From: Anthopleura xanthogrammica | Lineage: Eukaryota; Cnidaria; Anthozoa; Actiniaria; Actiniidae | Reading direction: 5' to 3' | NCBI GenBank assembly: GCA_964019055.1 | Contig: OZ025210.1 | Coordinates: 1,665,745 to 1,729,744, forward strand | DNA: 64,000 bases | Shown here: piece by piece, positions 1 through 12,628 of the stretch | Position numbering within the stretch: position 1 is the stretch's first letter | Layout: each line of letters starts with the position of its first letter | Made by a program: the position numbers and the translations under genes | Notes under the pieces: model-generated | The model's input: only the letters and a program-made list of their open reading frames with translations | Databases searched by the model: none | What the model was told of the DNA's origin: nothing

Positions 1-1380
1 CAATCAATTCGTTTTTCTTTGCTTATGTCCTAAATAATCATCTTCCAGACATTTTAGTCTGAATTATTTATATTTCATAACATTTTTTCCTGTCAAGGAA
101 CAAAATGTTAAATAAAAGGCCGAGAATGATTTGACCCTTTTGCGGTATTGTCTGCGATCAGCGGGGGATTGAATGTTATGACATTACACCACCTGGTACT
201 TCGTTGGTTACCGTCTATGACGAGTTTCGCACAATCAAACCGCTCCACAGTGTGTGACACGATCGAAGGATGTTTTAATTCTTTCTTCCTCTATTAGTAA
301 TTTCTTCTCATTGATCTCTTCAGCAGGAGATGAAATAGATCGATGAAGACGCACGTTATTCAAGCCTTGTTGGATTGCTCAAGAATCACAAACACTAATG
401 TAAGTATTCCAAGCCCTTCTTGCATCTTATAATAGTTATATTAACGCTCTGTACTGGCCTGTAATGATAACTTAAAGAGATTTTTAAAACAAAGTATTTT
501 GCAAAGTTGTTCGCTATCCTAAAATTTTGTCTTTGATGATGACTCTTGTGCGCTCCCTTCCTCGTGCTCTCTCTTCTTGCAGAATACATTTTGAATGTTT
601 CATGAGCCACTTGTGTGTGAGCTTTAAGATTTTCTCTCTTTTTTTCTTTCGGAAAAGTACATGAACACATCATGCCCAGCTAAATAAAACGAAAGGACTG
701 AAAAACTAAGGTTTCTCTATCCCTCTATCTCTCTCTTTTACTGTTTCTCTCTGGCTCTGTCCTTTAGCTCTATCTTTCTGTCTATCTCGGTCTTCGTCTT
801 TCCCTCTCCAAGTTAGAGTGATTTTCAGGCTCATTAAGAATTGCTTCATAGTAAAATAATCCCCTCTCACTTCAAGGGGCGTCTATGGACGGTAAAGAGC
901 CTTGCTGATATGTTTGATTCAAGTTATGATCAATAATGAATGGACCATTGCAGTGATGATAATGATGTCTTGACAAAAAAAAAAACATCTGCTTCTTAAT
1001 GTATACTACTTAAACCTTAATGCTTTCTGCAATAGAGTATTCTAGATACTATTTATTTCATACGAGTATTTTTCGGTGATGAAGGTATTCTTGGAAAAAG
1101 ATATACATTATTACACGCACGCAAACACAAATCATCCGTCTTGCTTCACTGGGAGCCAACTGGTTCCTGATGAGCGGAGGTCATTAGAATTCATTAACAT
1201 TAATTTCTTTCTGTCCAATGGAAATTGAATCCTTTACCTTTTTGATCTAGAGCCAGAGAAGCGACTTGTGACATGTTTCTTTTCAGTGGTGTTCGGGAAA
1301 AGGAGATTGCGTTGTAGCAATTCAAGGAGAGAAGAAAAGGATCGGAAGGTGTGCAGTGGAAAAATAGGAAAATATTTGAG
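1..1380. other. Intergenic, no supported gene
   Basis: AT-rich sequence with short pyrimidine-rich runs (about 715-810) and no reading frame with recognisable protein character. An exon-like piece at 324-399 has a pyrimidine-rich acceptor, an ATG at 342 and a GTAAGT donor, but no partner exon was found, so it is not called. Confidence 0.5.
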
Positions 1381-1612
1381 TAAAGAAGAAACGAAAGGGA
1401 AGGAATGAAAAGATATGAAAAAAGGAGTGGGAGAGAAAAAATTGGAAAACAAGAAAAGGAAAGGAAACGAAACGAAAAGAAAGCAAAGCAAACGAAAAGA
1501 AAGGAAAGGAAAAAAAGCAAAGCAAAGGAAAGGGAAGCAAAGGATCGAAAAGGAAAGAGAAGAGACTGAGAAGGAAAGGAAAGGAAAGAAAAGAAAAGAA
1601 AAGAAAACGTAA
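1381..1612. repeat. GAAAG-type purine-rich low-complexity tract
   Basis: About 230 bases made almost entirely of A and G on the + strand, built from GAAAG, GGAAA and AAAGCAAA-like words. The Lys/Arg/Glu-rich frame on + and the Phe/Ser-rich frames on - are consequences of composition, not evidence for a protein. Confidence 0.85.
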
Positions 1613-2021
1613 AAGGCATAAGAGGCGGACTGGGAAATGAAACTATCAAATTCAAGATCCAATATTTCTAATTAGCAATACTATTCAATTCTATGATATT
1701 GAACACGACAAACCCTTTTAACACACGGCAATTTCTATTTCAACCTCATTTTCCTATAATTTCCAAAAGCTTCCCCTTCCGAATTCTATTATGACCATTA
1801 CCTAAACATCCACCTACACGCTCGTTAACTTTACGCTCCTCCCCACGGCCCGCTTAAAAAAAACCAGCATGTAACACCAAGATAGTACTGTCCAAGTTAG
1901 CAGTCTGAAAGCCTTTAAATTGTCTCTAATCGATTGTTTCGGCATTTACTTCTTGTTTATGCTACTACTATTATTTTACGACTCGACTATGTTACGTCAT
2001 AGCCGCCATGTTGTTTGATAT

Positions 2022-2880
2022 TTGACTGTTCTTTCTGGTAGACAATTTTATGTTTGTCCTCGAGTATCGCTGGCCAACTTTCCATCAAGGCTAGTATCTT
2101 CTTGTGTTAGCTATTGCCAGTTACTTCTTATTCATACTACTTCGATCATGTTTCCGATTCCACGCAGTGTTCTTTCGTTCTTTATAATAATCTTTTCATC
2201 GACATGGACAAATTTTCACATGTCCTCAAATATCGCTGGCTAACTTTTCATGAAAGGCTATGCATCTTATTGTGTTAGCAACTGCCAGTTACTTGTTGTA
2301 TATCTGCTATAATATTTCCGATTTCCGTGTATTGTCGTTCCATATATTAATATTTTCAACATCATGGCCAGCTGAGGGCATTAAATTTTCTAACCAATCA
2401 CAGCCCGTTTTGATTTTTTAATGGCCAGCCCTGTGTTCAAGCACTTTTTTTTACCTGAACTGAATCCAATACATTTTAAGTCTTAGAAAAGTCCAAAACT
2501 CTTAATCAGAGTGATATTTCCTATGATTTGTCTTAAAAGCTCTCGAGAACTGATTTTCAAAACAAAGATTGAAGGACCGCAGGTTTTGATCAACAATGCT
2601 TTGCGCGATTAGTTCGCTCAGCTGGGGACATTTTATCATTTGTCCCCAAGTATCGCTGACTAATTAACTCTCCACCAAGACTAGGTATCACATAGTGCTA
2701 GCTAGTGCTAGTTACTCTACTATGTTTCCGACTCCAGTGTTCTGTCTGTTCCATATATCAATCTTTTTCTTCCTCATAGTGATTTTTTCAATTGTCGTCA
2801 AGTATCACTGCCTAACACTCCATCTATGCCAGGCATTTGTGAGTGATTACTCTTGTTTGTGTCTTGTTAATATTAAGAGC
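2022..2880 (+). repeat. Degenerate tandem repeat, four copies
   Basis: A motif of roughly 120-190 bases recurs near 2040, 2215, 2650 and 2790. Each copy has a form of 'AAGTATCGCTGGCTAAC', then 'CTTGTGTTAGC...GCCAGTTACT', then (in the first three) 'TGTTTCCGA' and 'TTCTTTCGTTC'. Copies differ by many substitutions, and about 230 unrelated bases (2370-2600) separate the second from the third. No coding sense was found. Confidence 0.6.
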
Positions 2881-3092
2881 CTCTCTTCATAACCTAGACT
2901 AAAGGTCTGTCTGCCCGCACAATACCTGACAATACCCACCACCTCGACAGTCAATATGGTATTTGCGTCAATCGCAATTGTTTTCTACAATTTTGTTTTT
3001 CAACATATTCTTCAGTTACCATTCACCATTAATCCTTGTTAAAGTCTAAAAAGTCAGGTTCTAAGTCTGGAATCTCTTTGCTGAGTGTTTAT

Positions 3093-3130
3093 TTTCCTTC
3101 CTTTCCTTTCCTTTCCTTTCCTTTCCTTTT
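3093..3130. repeat. CTTTC pentanucleotide microsatellite
   Basis: About seven uninterrupted CTTTC units; the same word on the opposite strand appears again near 13430. Confidence 0.9.
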
Positions 3131-5246
3131 TTCTTTCTTGCTGAGAGGCTAGGGGAATGGGGAGGATTTTGAAGTGACACTTTTGAAATAGCAAAGTGAA
3201 CAGTACATAGAGTAAAGAAATTCCATGTTAAGCGTAAACAAAATTTTTATCACGCATTCAAATCCGTTGACAACAAACTCTTAAGTTCTCCTCGCTTCAA
3301 ACGTATCTGTACGATGTAAAGCCATGACGTAAGTGAACCATGCAGTTTAGGCGACATAATATCTATGCATTATCTTGTACAATGCACAAATATCTACGTG
3401 CGAAGATTGAAATAAGTACTTCAATCTGACCTGGAGTGTTTCATTAATGTGTTACACAATGAAAATCAATTGTATTCAAGCGCATGACAAGTAGTATCGG
3501 GTACTCTTCACTCACAAGTACTTACTTCCATTCAGATCAGTACTTCTCCATGTGGGATGTTTTGAAGTACTTTGATACCAGCAGAGATCGAGAACATAAG
3601 TAGCATTGTTGCAGTTGTTGGTGCTGGAATATCGTTTCAGAAACTTTAAGAGCATCAGAGTCAATTTGCTTTGTTTTGGGTCTTATATAGTTACTTTTTG
3701 CACTACGGATTTCTTCAATAGCTATCTGCCAACATTGATACTGTCAAACCGGAGAAAAACTATGTCGATATTTTTGATGGTTTGAAAAGCGTCTACAATG
3801 TAAGAAATATGACGCATTTGCTTCAAGTTTACTTCAGAACTTTTCCCATTAATAGGGAATATATCTTTATTGTTCAAACGTTGAAAGCCTTCGTAAAAAC
3901 AGCCATCCATCTGACGCAAATATGCACTTTGAAATATAGAGTAATTATTTACAATTCTAACATGTCGAAAATGTGTGTTAATAATCCTTATCGTCAAAAG
4001 CAGGAAGCTACGAATAGGATTTTCCCTGATAAGAGAATCCAAAAGACAAGTTAAAGAGAATGTGGCTGAATGTAAAGATCAATAGGATTATCCGCCTTTT
4101 TTTAATGACAAAACTCGCCGTCAGATTCATGAATCAAAACGTCAAGCCAGATTAAGGTTCTCAAATAAGTAGACAAGTGTATGGAGCAAAAAGCTTTAAA
4201 AAGTCGAAATCATGTATAAACATTGTTACATCTCTGCGAACCTTGAAATCGGGGTTTTCTTTAATTAGAAGAAGCAAGCTGAACCGCTCTGTCAAAAATC
4301 GGCGTTAACTGGACAGATTTTCTTCCCGACATCTTAAACTAACCTCAATGAAGACATGTAAAAAATAGCTACAATTTTATGGTAAGACTATTGCTCATTA
4401 TATATTTATTATTTTTGACGAAAAAAGTCGACTAAAAATGTTAGAGAATCGGGGTCATTTGCATCAACAGGTCACGTGACCAGGAAAAACGGCGAAAAAC
4501 GGACTTGAGATTGAGATTGCTTAACTGGTAATTCCAATTGAATTTAACGGAATCAAGTAGGCTTTTTTTACCTAGAAAAGAATACCAATGAACAATTTGA
4601 AAAAAAAGTAACAAAAAAAGCAAAAAAATCTCAAAAAAATCTTATCTTGATATGGTGGGATTTGAACCCAAGTCCACCGAGAAAAATTTGAAAAATCGAC
4701 TCCACTGTGACATCCGCAGAGCTGAGGCGTCGTATGGACTTCGGGCCCGACGGCAATTTAATCCTTCTGCCCTTGGGTGTACGTACGAATTACGCAAATC
4801 AAATCATGTCTAGCTGTCAGACAAGTGTTCAAAAGTGGGCCTTGCCTCGGGCGATTGATATGCCACTAACACTGGTGTTCCTCGTAGCTCGAGCACGCAA
4901 CCATCTTGGTGTTTGACCTGATTGTTTTTAAATTATTTTGTTTTGAATCCATATTCTATGTTACTTGTACAAAGTGGATGTATTCTCGCTGTTAAATGGC
5001 TAAATACACCAAATTAAAAAATTCGTTGTCGAGTTCAAAAAGGTTAAAGGTCATAGAAGCTAAGATCGAAGGGTGTTCTGGGTAAGCAGTAATGGGGCGA
5101 ATAGTATGGATATTCCAGTTTTTTTAGCTCTTGATAATTGCTTCAAGTTACCGAACAATATGCATGTGTCTGTATGCTAGACTGTTAACAGTCCCTCTTT
5201 TCCCTCCTAACTCAGTCAAGTCGGATTTTTTACTTGCCTTGGACGC
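3131..5246. other. Intergenic, no supported gene
   Basis: No exon with good splice sites and recognisable protein sequence was seen on either strand. The open frames are short and of low complexity. On the - strand at 4652-4682 a tRNA-like B-box word (GGTTCAAATCC) occurs, but no cloverleaf can be built around it. Confidence 0.45.
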
Positions 5247-5320
5247 GCGGGGATTGGGGGCTAGTTTGAAGCGGCCTCTTCCCGGCCGCGTGCCGCTTCA
5301 AACTCGCCCCCACTCCCCGC
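5247..5320. repeat. GC-rich fold-back hairpin
   Basis: A left arm 'GGGGGCTAGTTTGAAGCGGC' is matched by the right arm 'GCCGCTTCAAACTCGCCCCC' across a loop of about 17 bases. The arms extend outward through GGGGATT/CACTCCCC. It stands out as a GC island in AT-rich sequence and could be a small non-autonomous transposon or a stable RNA hairpin. Confidence 0.75.
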
Positions 5321-6077
5321 ACTGTATGCAAACACTATCTAAATGACCAGGATATAAACTACCAAAAATACCCCTTGGTCTTGTCTTTGATTTAACCTTT
5401 TAAACTCGATAGTGATTTTTGAACAATTATATAGCTATTTAGATGACAGCACCCGAAGAGATAAAAACACTCTCACGCCATGGTCTTGCTACCGACGTCT
5501 TAATCTACTCATTACTGGAAAAATGCTATCTAAACCATGTTAATAAACGTCATTGAATGAACGAAATTTATCTTCGATCTTTAATAGAAAACGAGAAAAA
5601 AATTAAATTCCTAACGTCATTAAAGACATGGCTCTAATTGATTTTTCTATATTGTATTTGATTTTGAGCGGCATTTGGTTTCAGATTGGTTGGTGCTGCT
5701 GTATACTCAAGGTACAAGATCTTCTGTACATCGTCCAAAATCACACATAACGGATTCATAAGAAGGTAAAATACCTCGTATTTATACAATAAGTTGAATA
5801 TGATGTGCAAATTTTTTATGATTTTTCCTATATTTTTTCTCAACACTTTCGTGCGCTTTCAGTTTGAAAATCAAAACAACACAAACATTCTTTACGAGTC
5901 AATAATTCGTTGGAAATCTAAGCGAATGAAGGAACATAATAGGAAAACAATAAGTATTGTAACTTGTTTACCGTTTGAGATAGAGATTATAAAAAGATGT
6001 CATTACTGAAATAGATTGGCTGAGCTGAAGACTGAGGAGTGTTAAACCTAGTATTGCGTTTCTCCTATAAGTTTGAT

Positions 6078-6208
6078 TGGGAGAGAGCCGCCAATATAAA
6101 CCCGCATTGTCGGCTCAGAATTGCCGAGCGATAGGAAAATCGCGATACAAAACTTATTGCGATTTTGAGCCACCAATACGGGTTCATATCGGTGGCTAGT
6201 TGGGAGAA
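6078..6208. repeat. Fold-back (MITE-like) element
   Basis: Imperfect inverted repeat. The left arm runs from GGGAGAGAGCCGCC through AACCCGCATTG to GGCTCA. The right arm, read on the other strand, gives AGCCACCGATATGAACCCG...GGTGGCTCA. The centre is short. The structure suits a non-autonomous DNA transposon; no transposase is present. Confidence 0.6.
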
Positions 6209-6331
6209 AATATATTCCGTATTGGCTGTAGTCGCGAATAAGTTATAAATAGAACAGTATGCAAAAATTTAACAGCAGCAGAGAGTGATAATAAACCTCT
6301 AGGAATCAAGTAGAAGTAGTAGTATGATATA

Positions 6332-6695
6332 GACCGAATGCCAGTATGGCCGCCATTGACTTTCAGAAATAAAAACCTAATCTTAAAAAAATAGGCACCA
6401 CCATCAGAAAGAGCAAGCAGAAATATGTATTTTTGGAAAGTTTCATTGCTATGAATTGAATTCAAGTGAAGCTATTTGTGTGCTATATGTGTTCTGTGAT
6501 CTGTTTCCTTGCTAGCCTCGTGGTGTTTTTCACATTTTAAAAATTCTCATAACTTCTCAAGAATTTAATATTTTTGTCTCAAACTTTCTAACTTTGTTGA
6601 TGCCATTCTAATCTATAATTTTAATGTAGTGGTCAACTAAAATATGAATTAAAAAAAATATGATAATGAAGTGGCGGCCATATTGGCATTCGGTC
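6332..6695. repeat. Fold-back (MITE-like) element with GACCGAATGCCA ends
   Basis: The terminal inverted repeats are nearly perfect over about 24 bases. The left end reads GACCGAATGCCAGTATGG followed by CCGCCA. The right end, on the other strand, reads GACCGAATGCCAATATGG followed by CCGCCA. About 315 bases of AT-rich filler lie between, with no coding capacity seen. The right end lies 13 bases from a diverged unit of the 40-bp minisatellite that follows. Confidence 0.7.
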
Positions 6696-6707
6696 AATAT
6701 TCGCACA

Positions 6708-6746
6708 GAAATAAGGTTGTAGGCGAATTGGATTGGATGAACGTAT
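6708..6746 (+). repeat. Diverged outlying unit of the 40-bp minisatellite
   Basis: This 39-base stretch starts GAAATAAGGTTGTAGG and ends GGATTGGATGAACGTAT. It aligns end to end with the consensus unit of the array beginning about 140 bases downstream. It matches the GGATTGGATGAACGTAT half exactly and differs in the middle. It is plausibly the ancestral single-copy sequence from which the array expanded. Confidence 0.65.
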
Positions 6747-6888
6747 TGCTAGTTTGCAATCATCCCCAAGAGAATAAAACAAAAGACGTCATGGCGGTCA
6801 TTTTGGATAATATAAAGAAAAAGACTGCTATATTGACAAATCTTTTGCTAAAATCATCTAACATGGCGGCTATGAAAACCACCAATAT

Positions 6889-9800
6889 GAATAAGAATGT
6901 ACAGGAGATGGATTGGATGAACATATAGGAATAAGAATGTACACAAGATAGATTGGATGAACGTATAGGAATAAAAATGTACACGAGATGGATTGGATGA
7001 ACGTATAGGAATAAGAATGTACACAAGATAGATTGGATGAACGTATAGGAATAAAAATGTACACGAGATGGATTGGATGAACGTATAGGAATAAGAATGT
7101 ACACAAGATGGATTGGATGAACGTATAGGAATAAAAAATGTACACAAGATGGATTGGATGAACGTATAGGAATAAGAATGTACACAAGATAGATTGGATG
7201 AACGTATAGGAATAAGAATGTACACAAGAAAGATTGGATGAACGTATAGGAATAAGAATGTACACAAGATAGATTGGATGAACGTATAGGAATAAAAATG
7301 TACACGAGATGGATTGGATGAACGTATAGGAATAAGAATGTACACAAGATAGATTGGATGAACGTATAGGAATAAGAATGTACACAAGATGGATTGGATG
7401 AACGTATAGGAATAAGAATGTACACGGGATGGATTGGATGAACGTATAGGAATAAGAATGTACACGAGATGGATTGGATGAACGTATAGGAATAAGAATG
7501 TACACAAGATAGATTGGATGAACGTATAGGAATAAGAATGTACACAAGATGGATTGGATGAACGTATAGGAATAAGAATGTACACGGGATGGATTGGATG
7601 AACGTATAGGAATAAAAATGTACACAAGATGGATTGGATGAACGTTTAGGAATAAGAATGTACACAAGATGGATTGGATGAACGTATAGGAATAAGAATG
7701 TACACGGGATGGATTGGATGAACGTATAGAAATAAGAATGTACACGAGATGGATTGGATGAACGTATAGGAATAAGAATGTACACAAGATGGATTGGATG
7801 AACGTATAGGAATAAGAATGTACACAAGATAGATTGGATGAACGTATAGGAATAAGAATGTACACAAGATGGATTGGATGAACGTATAGGAATAAGAATG
7901 TACACGGGATGGATTGGATGAACGTATAGAAATAAGAATGTACACGAGATGGATTGGATGAACGTATAGGAATAAGAATGTACACAAGATAGATTGGATG
8001 AACGTATAGGAATAAGAATGTACACAAGATGGATTGGATGAACGTATAGGAATAAGAATGTACACAAGATGGATTGGATGAACGTATAGGAATAAGAATG
8101 TACACAAGATGGATTGGATGAACGTATAGGAATAAGAATGTACACGAGATGGATTGGATGAACGTATAGGAATAAGAATGTACACAAGATGGATTGGATG
8201 AACGTATAGGAATAAGAATGTACACAAGATGGATTGGATGAACGTATAGAAATAAGAATGTACACGAGATGGATTGGATGAACGTATAGGAATAAAAATG
8301 TACACGAAATGGATTGGATGAACGCATACAAATAAGAATGTACACAACATGGATTGGATGGGCATATAGGAATAAGAATGTACAGGAGATGGATTGATGA
8401 ACGTATAGGAATAAAAATGTACACGAGATGGATTGGATGAACGTATAGAAATAAGAATGTACACAAGATGGATTGGATGAACGTATAGAAATAAGAATGT
8501 ACACAAGATGGATTGGATGAACGTATAGGAATAAGAATGTACACAAGATGGATTGGATGAACGTATAGAAATAAGAATGTACACAAGATGGATTGGATGA
8601 ACGTATAGGAATAAGAATGTACACAAGATGGATTGGATGAACGTATAGGAATAAGAATGTACACGAGATGGATTGGATGGACGTATAGGAATAAGAATGT
8701 ACACAAGATAGATTGGATGAACGTATAGGAATAAAAATGTACACAAGATGGATTGGATGAACGTATAGAAATAAGAATGTACACAAGATGGATTGAATGA
8801 ACGTATAGGAATAAGAATGTACACAAGATGGATTGGATGAACGTATAGGAATAAGAATGTACACAAGATGGATTGGATGAACGTATAGTAATAAGAATGT
8901 ACACAAGATGGATTGGATGAACGTATAGGAATAAGAATGTACACAAGATGGATTGGATGAACGTATAGAAATAAAAATGTACATGAGATGGATTGGATGA
9001 ACGTATAGGAATAAAAAATGTACACAAGATGGATTGGATGAACGTATAGGAATAAGAATGTACACAAGATGGATTGGATGAACGTATAGGAATAAGAATG
9101 TACACAAGATGGATTGGATGAACGTATAGAAATAAAAATGTACATGAGATGGATTGGATGAACGTATAGGAATAAAAAATGTACACAAGATGGATTGGAT
9201 GAACGTATAGGAATAAGAATGTACACAAGATGGATTGGATGAACGTATAGAAATAAAAATGTACATGAGATGGATTGGATGAACGTATAGGAATAAAAAA
9301 TGTACACAAGATGGATTGGATGAACGTATAGGAATAAGAATGTACACAAGATGGATTGGATGAACGTATAGGAATAAGAATGTACACAAGATGGATTGGA
9401 TGAACGTATAGAAATAAGAATGTACACAAGATGGATTGGATGAACGTATAGAAATAAGAATGTACACAAGATGGATTGGATGAACGTATAGGAATAAGAA
9501 TGTACACGGGATGGATTGGATGAACGTATAGAAATAAGAATGTACACGAGATGGATTGGATGAACGTATAGGAATAAGAATGTACACAAGATAGATTGGA
9601 TGAACGTATAGGAATAAGAATGTACACAAGATGGATTGGATGAACGTATAGGAATAAGAATGTACACAAGATGGATTGGATGAACGTATAGGAATAAGAA
9701 TGTACACAAGATGGATTGGATGAACGTATAGGAATAAGAATGTACACGAGATGGATTGGATGAACGTATAGGAATAAGAATGTACACAAGATGGATTGGA

Positions 9801-11026
9801 TGAACGTATAGGAATAAGAATGTACACAAGATGGATTGGATGAACGTATAGAAATAAGAATGTACACGAGATGGATTGGATGAACGTATAGGAATAAAAA
9901 TGTACACGAAATGGATTGGATGAACGCATACAAATAAGAATGTACACAACATGGATTGGATGGGCATATAGGAATAAGAATGTACAGGAGATGGATTGAT
10001 GAACGTATAGGAATAAAAATGTACACGAGATGGATTGGATGAACGTATAGAAATAAGAATGTACACAAGATGGATTGGATGAACGTATAGAAATAAGAAT
10101 GTACACAAGATGGATTGGATGAACGTATAGGAATAAGAATGTACACAAGATGGATTGGATGAACGTATAGGAATAAGAATGTACACAAGATGGATTGGAT
10201 GAACGTATAGTAATAAGAATGTACACAAGATAGATTGGATGAACGTATAGGAATAAGAATGTACACAAGATGGATTGGATGAACGTATAGAAATAAGAAT
10301 GTACACAAGATGGATTGGATGAACGTATAGGAATAAGAATGTACACGAGATGGATTGGATGAACGTATAGGAATAAGAATGTACACGAGATGGATTGGAT
10401 GAACGTATAGGAATAAGAATGTACACAAGATAGATTGGATGAACGTATAGGAATAAAAATGTACACAAGATGGATTGGATGAACGTATAGAAATAAGAAT
10501 GTACACAAGATGGATTGAATGAACGTATAGGAATAAGAATGTACACAAGATGGATTGGATGAACGTATAGGAATAAGAATGTACACAAGATGGATTGGAT
10601 GAACGTATAGTAATAAGAATGTACACAAGATGGATTGGATGAACGTATAGGAATAAGAATGTACACAAGATGGATTGGATGAACGTATAGAAATAAAAAT
10701 GTACATGAGATGGATTGGATGAACGTATAGGAATAAAAAATGTACACAAGATGGATTGGATGAACGTATAGGAATAAGAATGTACACAAGATGGATTGGA
10801 TGAACGTATAGAAATAAAAATGTACATGAGATGGATTGGATGAACGTATAGGAATAAAAAATGTACACAAGATGGATTGGATGAACGTATAGGAATAAGA
10901 ATGTACACAAGATGGATTGGATGAACGTATAGAAATAAGAATGTACACAAGATGGATTGGATGAACGTATAGTAATAAGAATGTACCTGAAATGGATTAG
11001 ATCGATGAACTGAACGTATAGGAATA
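6889..11026 (+). repeat. 40-bp minisatellite array, about 103 units
   Basis: The unit is GGATTGGATGAACGTATAGG plus AATAAGAATGTACACAAGAT (40 bp). Units vary at a few positions: ACAAGATG/ACGAGATG/ACGGGATG/ACAAGATA, TATAGG/TATAGA/TATAGT, AATAAGAATG/AATAAAAATG. Rare 41-base units (AATAAAAAATG) and 39-base units (GGATTGATG) occur. A distinctive run (GAACGCATACAAATAAG, then GGGCATATAGG, then GGATTGATG) appears near 8315-8400 and again near 9917-10002, 1602 bases apart, so blocks of about 40 units were themselves duplicated. On the - strand the unit contains no stop codon in any frame, so all three frames stay open for kilobases. The resulting His/Tyr/Ile/Phe-rich 'protein' is best read as an artefact of the unit. 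Confidence 0.95.
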
Positions 11027-12109
11027 GTTTGTGACAAGATAACTGCTCCTTTATCAACATTAGTGTCACGCATAAATCAGGAGAGATATAATGATGATAG
11101 CTCAATATCGCACTCCCATCTGTTAGATATCGGCAATATGAGGCCCGCGGGATACCAAAATTTTGAACCAATGAGCTTTAGATTTTTGTTCTCTTTCCTC
11201 TTATGTTTATAAACATTTTTGGTTGATAGATAATCTATGGTATCTCATCGTCAACCTGTAAAATCCTTTCTCGTGGCATACCATGGATTATCCCACGACT
11301 CACTTGTAGTTTCTAGTATACACACGAGCCTTTAGGCGATATATGTTTATATATATCATATATATATCATACCGCATATATACCCCCTATATCATGCACC
11401 TCAACTTTCTCACGCTCCTATCTACTTTTCATTAAATTATTGAAGATATAGAAAACGCGCGGTTGTGCTGCAGCTGAGTGTGCTATATGCAGTTATAAAG
11501 CACGCGGGACTGGCAGAACACGAGAGAAGTGTTACGAGAAGCACGACGTGTTGCGTACCACAAAATACAAATTAGAGTAGCCGTTATTGTGAATGACGAA
11601 ATAGAAAGTGCGCCCGCGTGCTGTGTGTTCTCATAATGCACGCACTCCCAACCAATCAGAACGCGTGATTTATATCTCGTTATTTCATAAAGTGCATTAT
11701 GGTACTGATGAAATTCGTAAAGAAATTGTACTCGTTCATCGTGACGATTGTTATACACGAGAGTGACGGTGTGCCGGTCTCTAGGCGAGTGAGGCTCTAC
11801 AACTATGCCAACCTTGTATTCCCAGATGTTTCTTATCCTCCCCCTCCCCCCTCTCTGAAGGGTTAATTCCTCGTTTCTCCCTGGGGGAGGGGGGGGGGGG
11901 GGACGTCTGGACACACTCTACCACTTTACTTAATCAGCTTATTTTTCATTAACTTTGTTCAGATTCAGTTTAATAACACAAAACTTGCGACGTTAATCAT
12001 TATATTCCACCTAAACTTAATATCAATTATTTATTATCCAGAACTTTTTAATTTACTTATAGAACATATTTAATCAATGTTAGAGAAGCGGCACTAAATA
12101 AACGAATCA
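11027..12109. other. Intergenic, no supported gene
   Basis: Contains an AT-rich TATATATC run (about 11336-11390), a stretch at 11470-11710 with CCAATCAGAACGCGTGA typical of MITE interiors, and a poly-G run near 11885-11902. The - strand open frame here opens on a proline run encoded by that homopolymer and resembles no family. Confidence 0.45.
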
Positions 12110-12355
12110 AGCGGGGCCCGGGTGTAGCAGTAGCGCTCTTCACTCTCACATTAGGGTTCTCTTGGACTCGGTATCACATGTGAGTAGAGTTTGTTAGGTC
12201 TCTCCCTTGATTCGAGGGGTTTTTCTCCAGGTTCTCCGGTTTTCCAGCTCCCTCCGCAAAAAATAACATGTAAAGTCCAATTCAATGTGTGAGTTAGCCG
12301 TGCCCTGACTTAGATCAGCTGAATGAGGCTTGCTATTTCAGGGTTCGAAAAAAAT
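12110..12355 (+). repeat. SINE-like dispersed repeat, + copy
   Basis: Shares ordered words with five further copies in this window, all on the - strand: GAGTAGAGTTTGTTAGGTCT, CTCCCTTGATTCGAGGGGTT, TCTCCGGTTTTCC, GTGAGTTAGCCGTGCCCTGA and a 3' end TTTCAGGGT. The head holds a degenerate polymerase III B-box-like sequence (GGTTCTCTTGGACTC). In the - strand copies at 30.8 and 47.2 kb the matching position reads AGTTCGATTCG and CGTTCGATTCTC, which is nearer the tRNA consensus. Confidence 0.65.
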
Positions 12356-12603
12356 GGAATTTTAGGAAATGTTAATTTTTCCATTTCCCAGATTTGGTGA
12401 GGAGCTTGTTTTTTGCATGATAGAGTAAAGACAATAAGCATTCCCGCAGGGTACGAGTGAAAGCTTCTACTGATATTTCCTGTTGTTTTTACTGTTTATC
12501 AGCTGATTGATCCACACGATATCCAGTTGGTTAGGTTACGCTCCTGATTATAAGGAACAACGAAACATTCATCTGTCTTGGGCGTGCGATAAAAGGCAGT
12601 AGA

Positions 12604-12628
12604 ATGGAAGGCATCGCAAGTGAAAATG
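12604..12628 (+). CDS. Candidate first coding exon of the GPCR at 15.7 kb
   Basis: A 25-base open exon from ATG to a GTAAGC donor, encoding MEGIASEN plus one base. The main GPCR exon has a pyrimidine-rich acceptor (TTTGTTTTTTAG) ending at 15728 that needs exactly one upstream base, so the phases match. The join creates N-V-S at the junction, followed by N-I-T and N-E-T, giving an extracellular N-terminus with three glycosylation sequons. A TATA-like ATTATAAGG lies about 50 bases upstream. The resulting protein would be 433 residues. The alternative is translation from ATG 15668 without this exon. Phase agreement alone has a one-in-three chance of being accidental. Confidence 0.4.

Noticed and set aside
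324..399. Exon-like segment with acceptor, ATG at 342 and GTAAGT donor
   Set aside because: Only 19 codons, no recognisable sequence and no phase-matching partner exon found downstream.
1415..1612. Lys/Arg/Glu-rich frame
   Set aside because: Direct consequence of the GAAAG tract.
4652..4682. tRNA-like B-box on the - strand (GGTTCAAATCC)
   Set aside because: The T-stem pairs poorly and no matching acceptor stem, D-arm or anticodon arm can be built.
6760..11171. Very long open frames on the - strand (over 1,400 codons) across the minisatellite
   Set aside because: The 40-bp unit lacks stop codons in all three - frames, so the frames are open automatically. Three overlapping 'proteins' of the same repeat in different phases cannot all be real.
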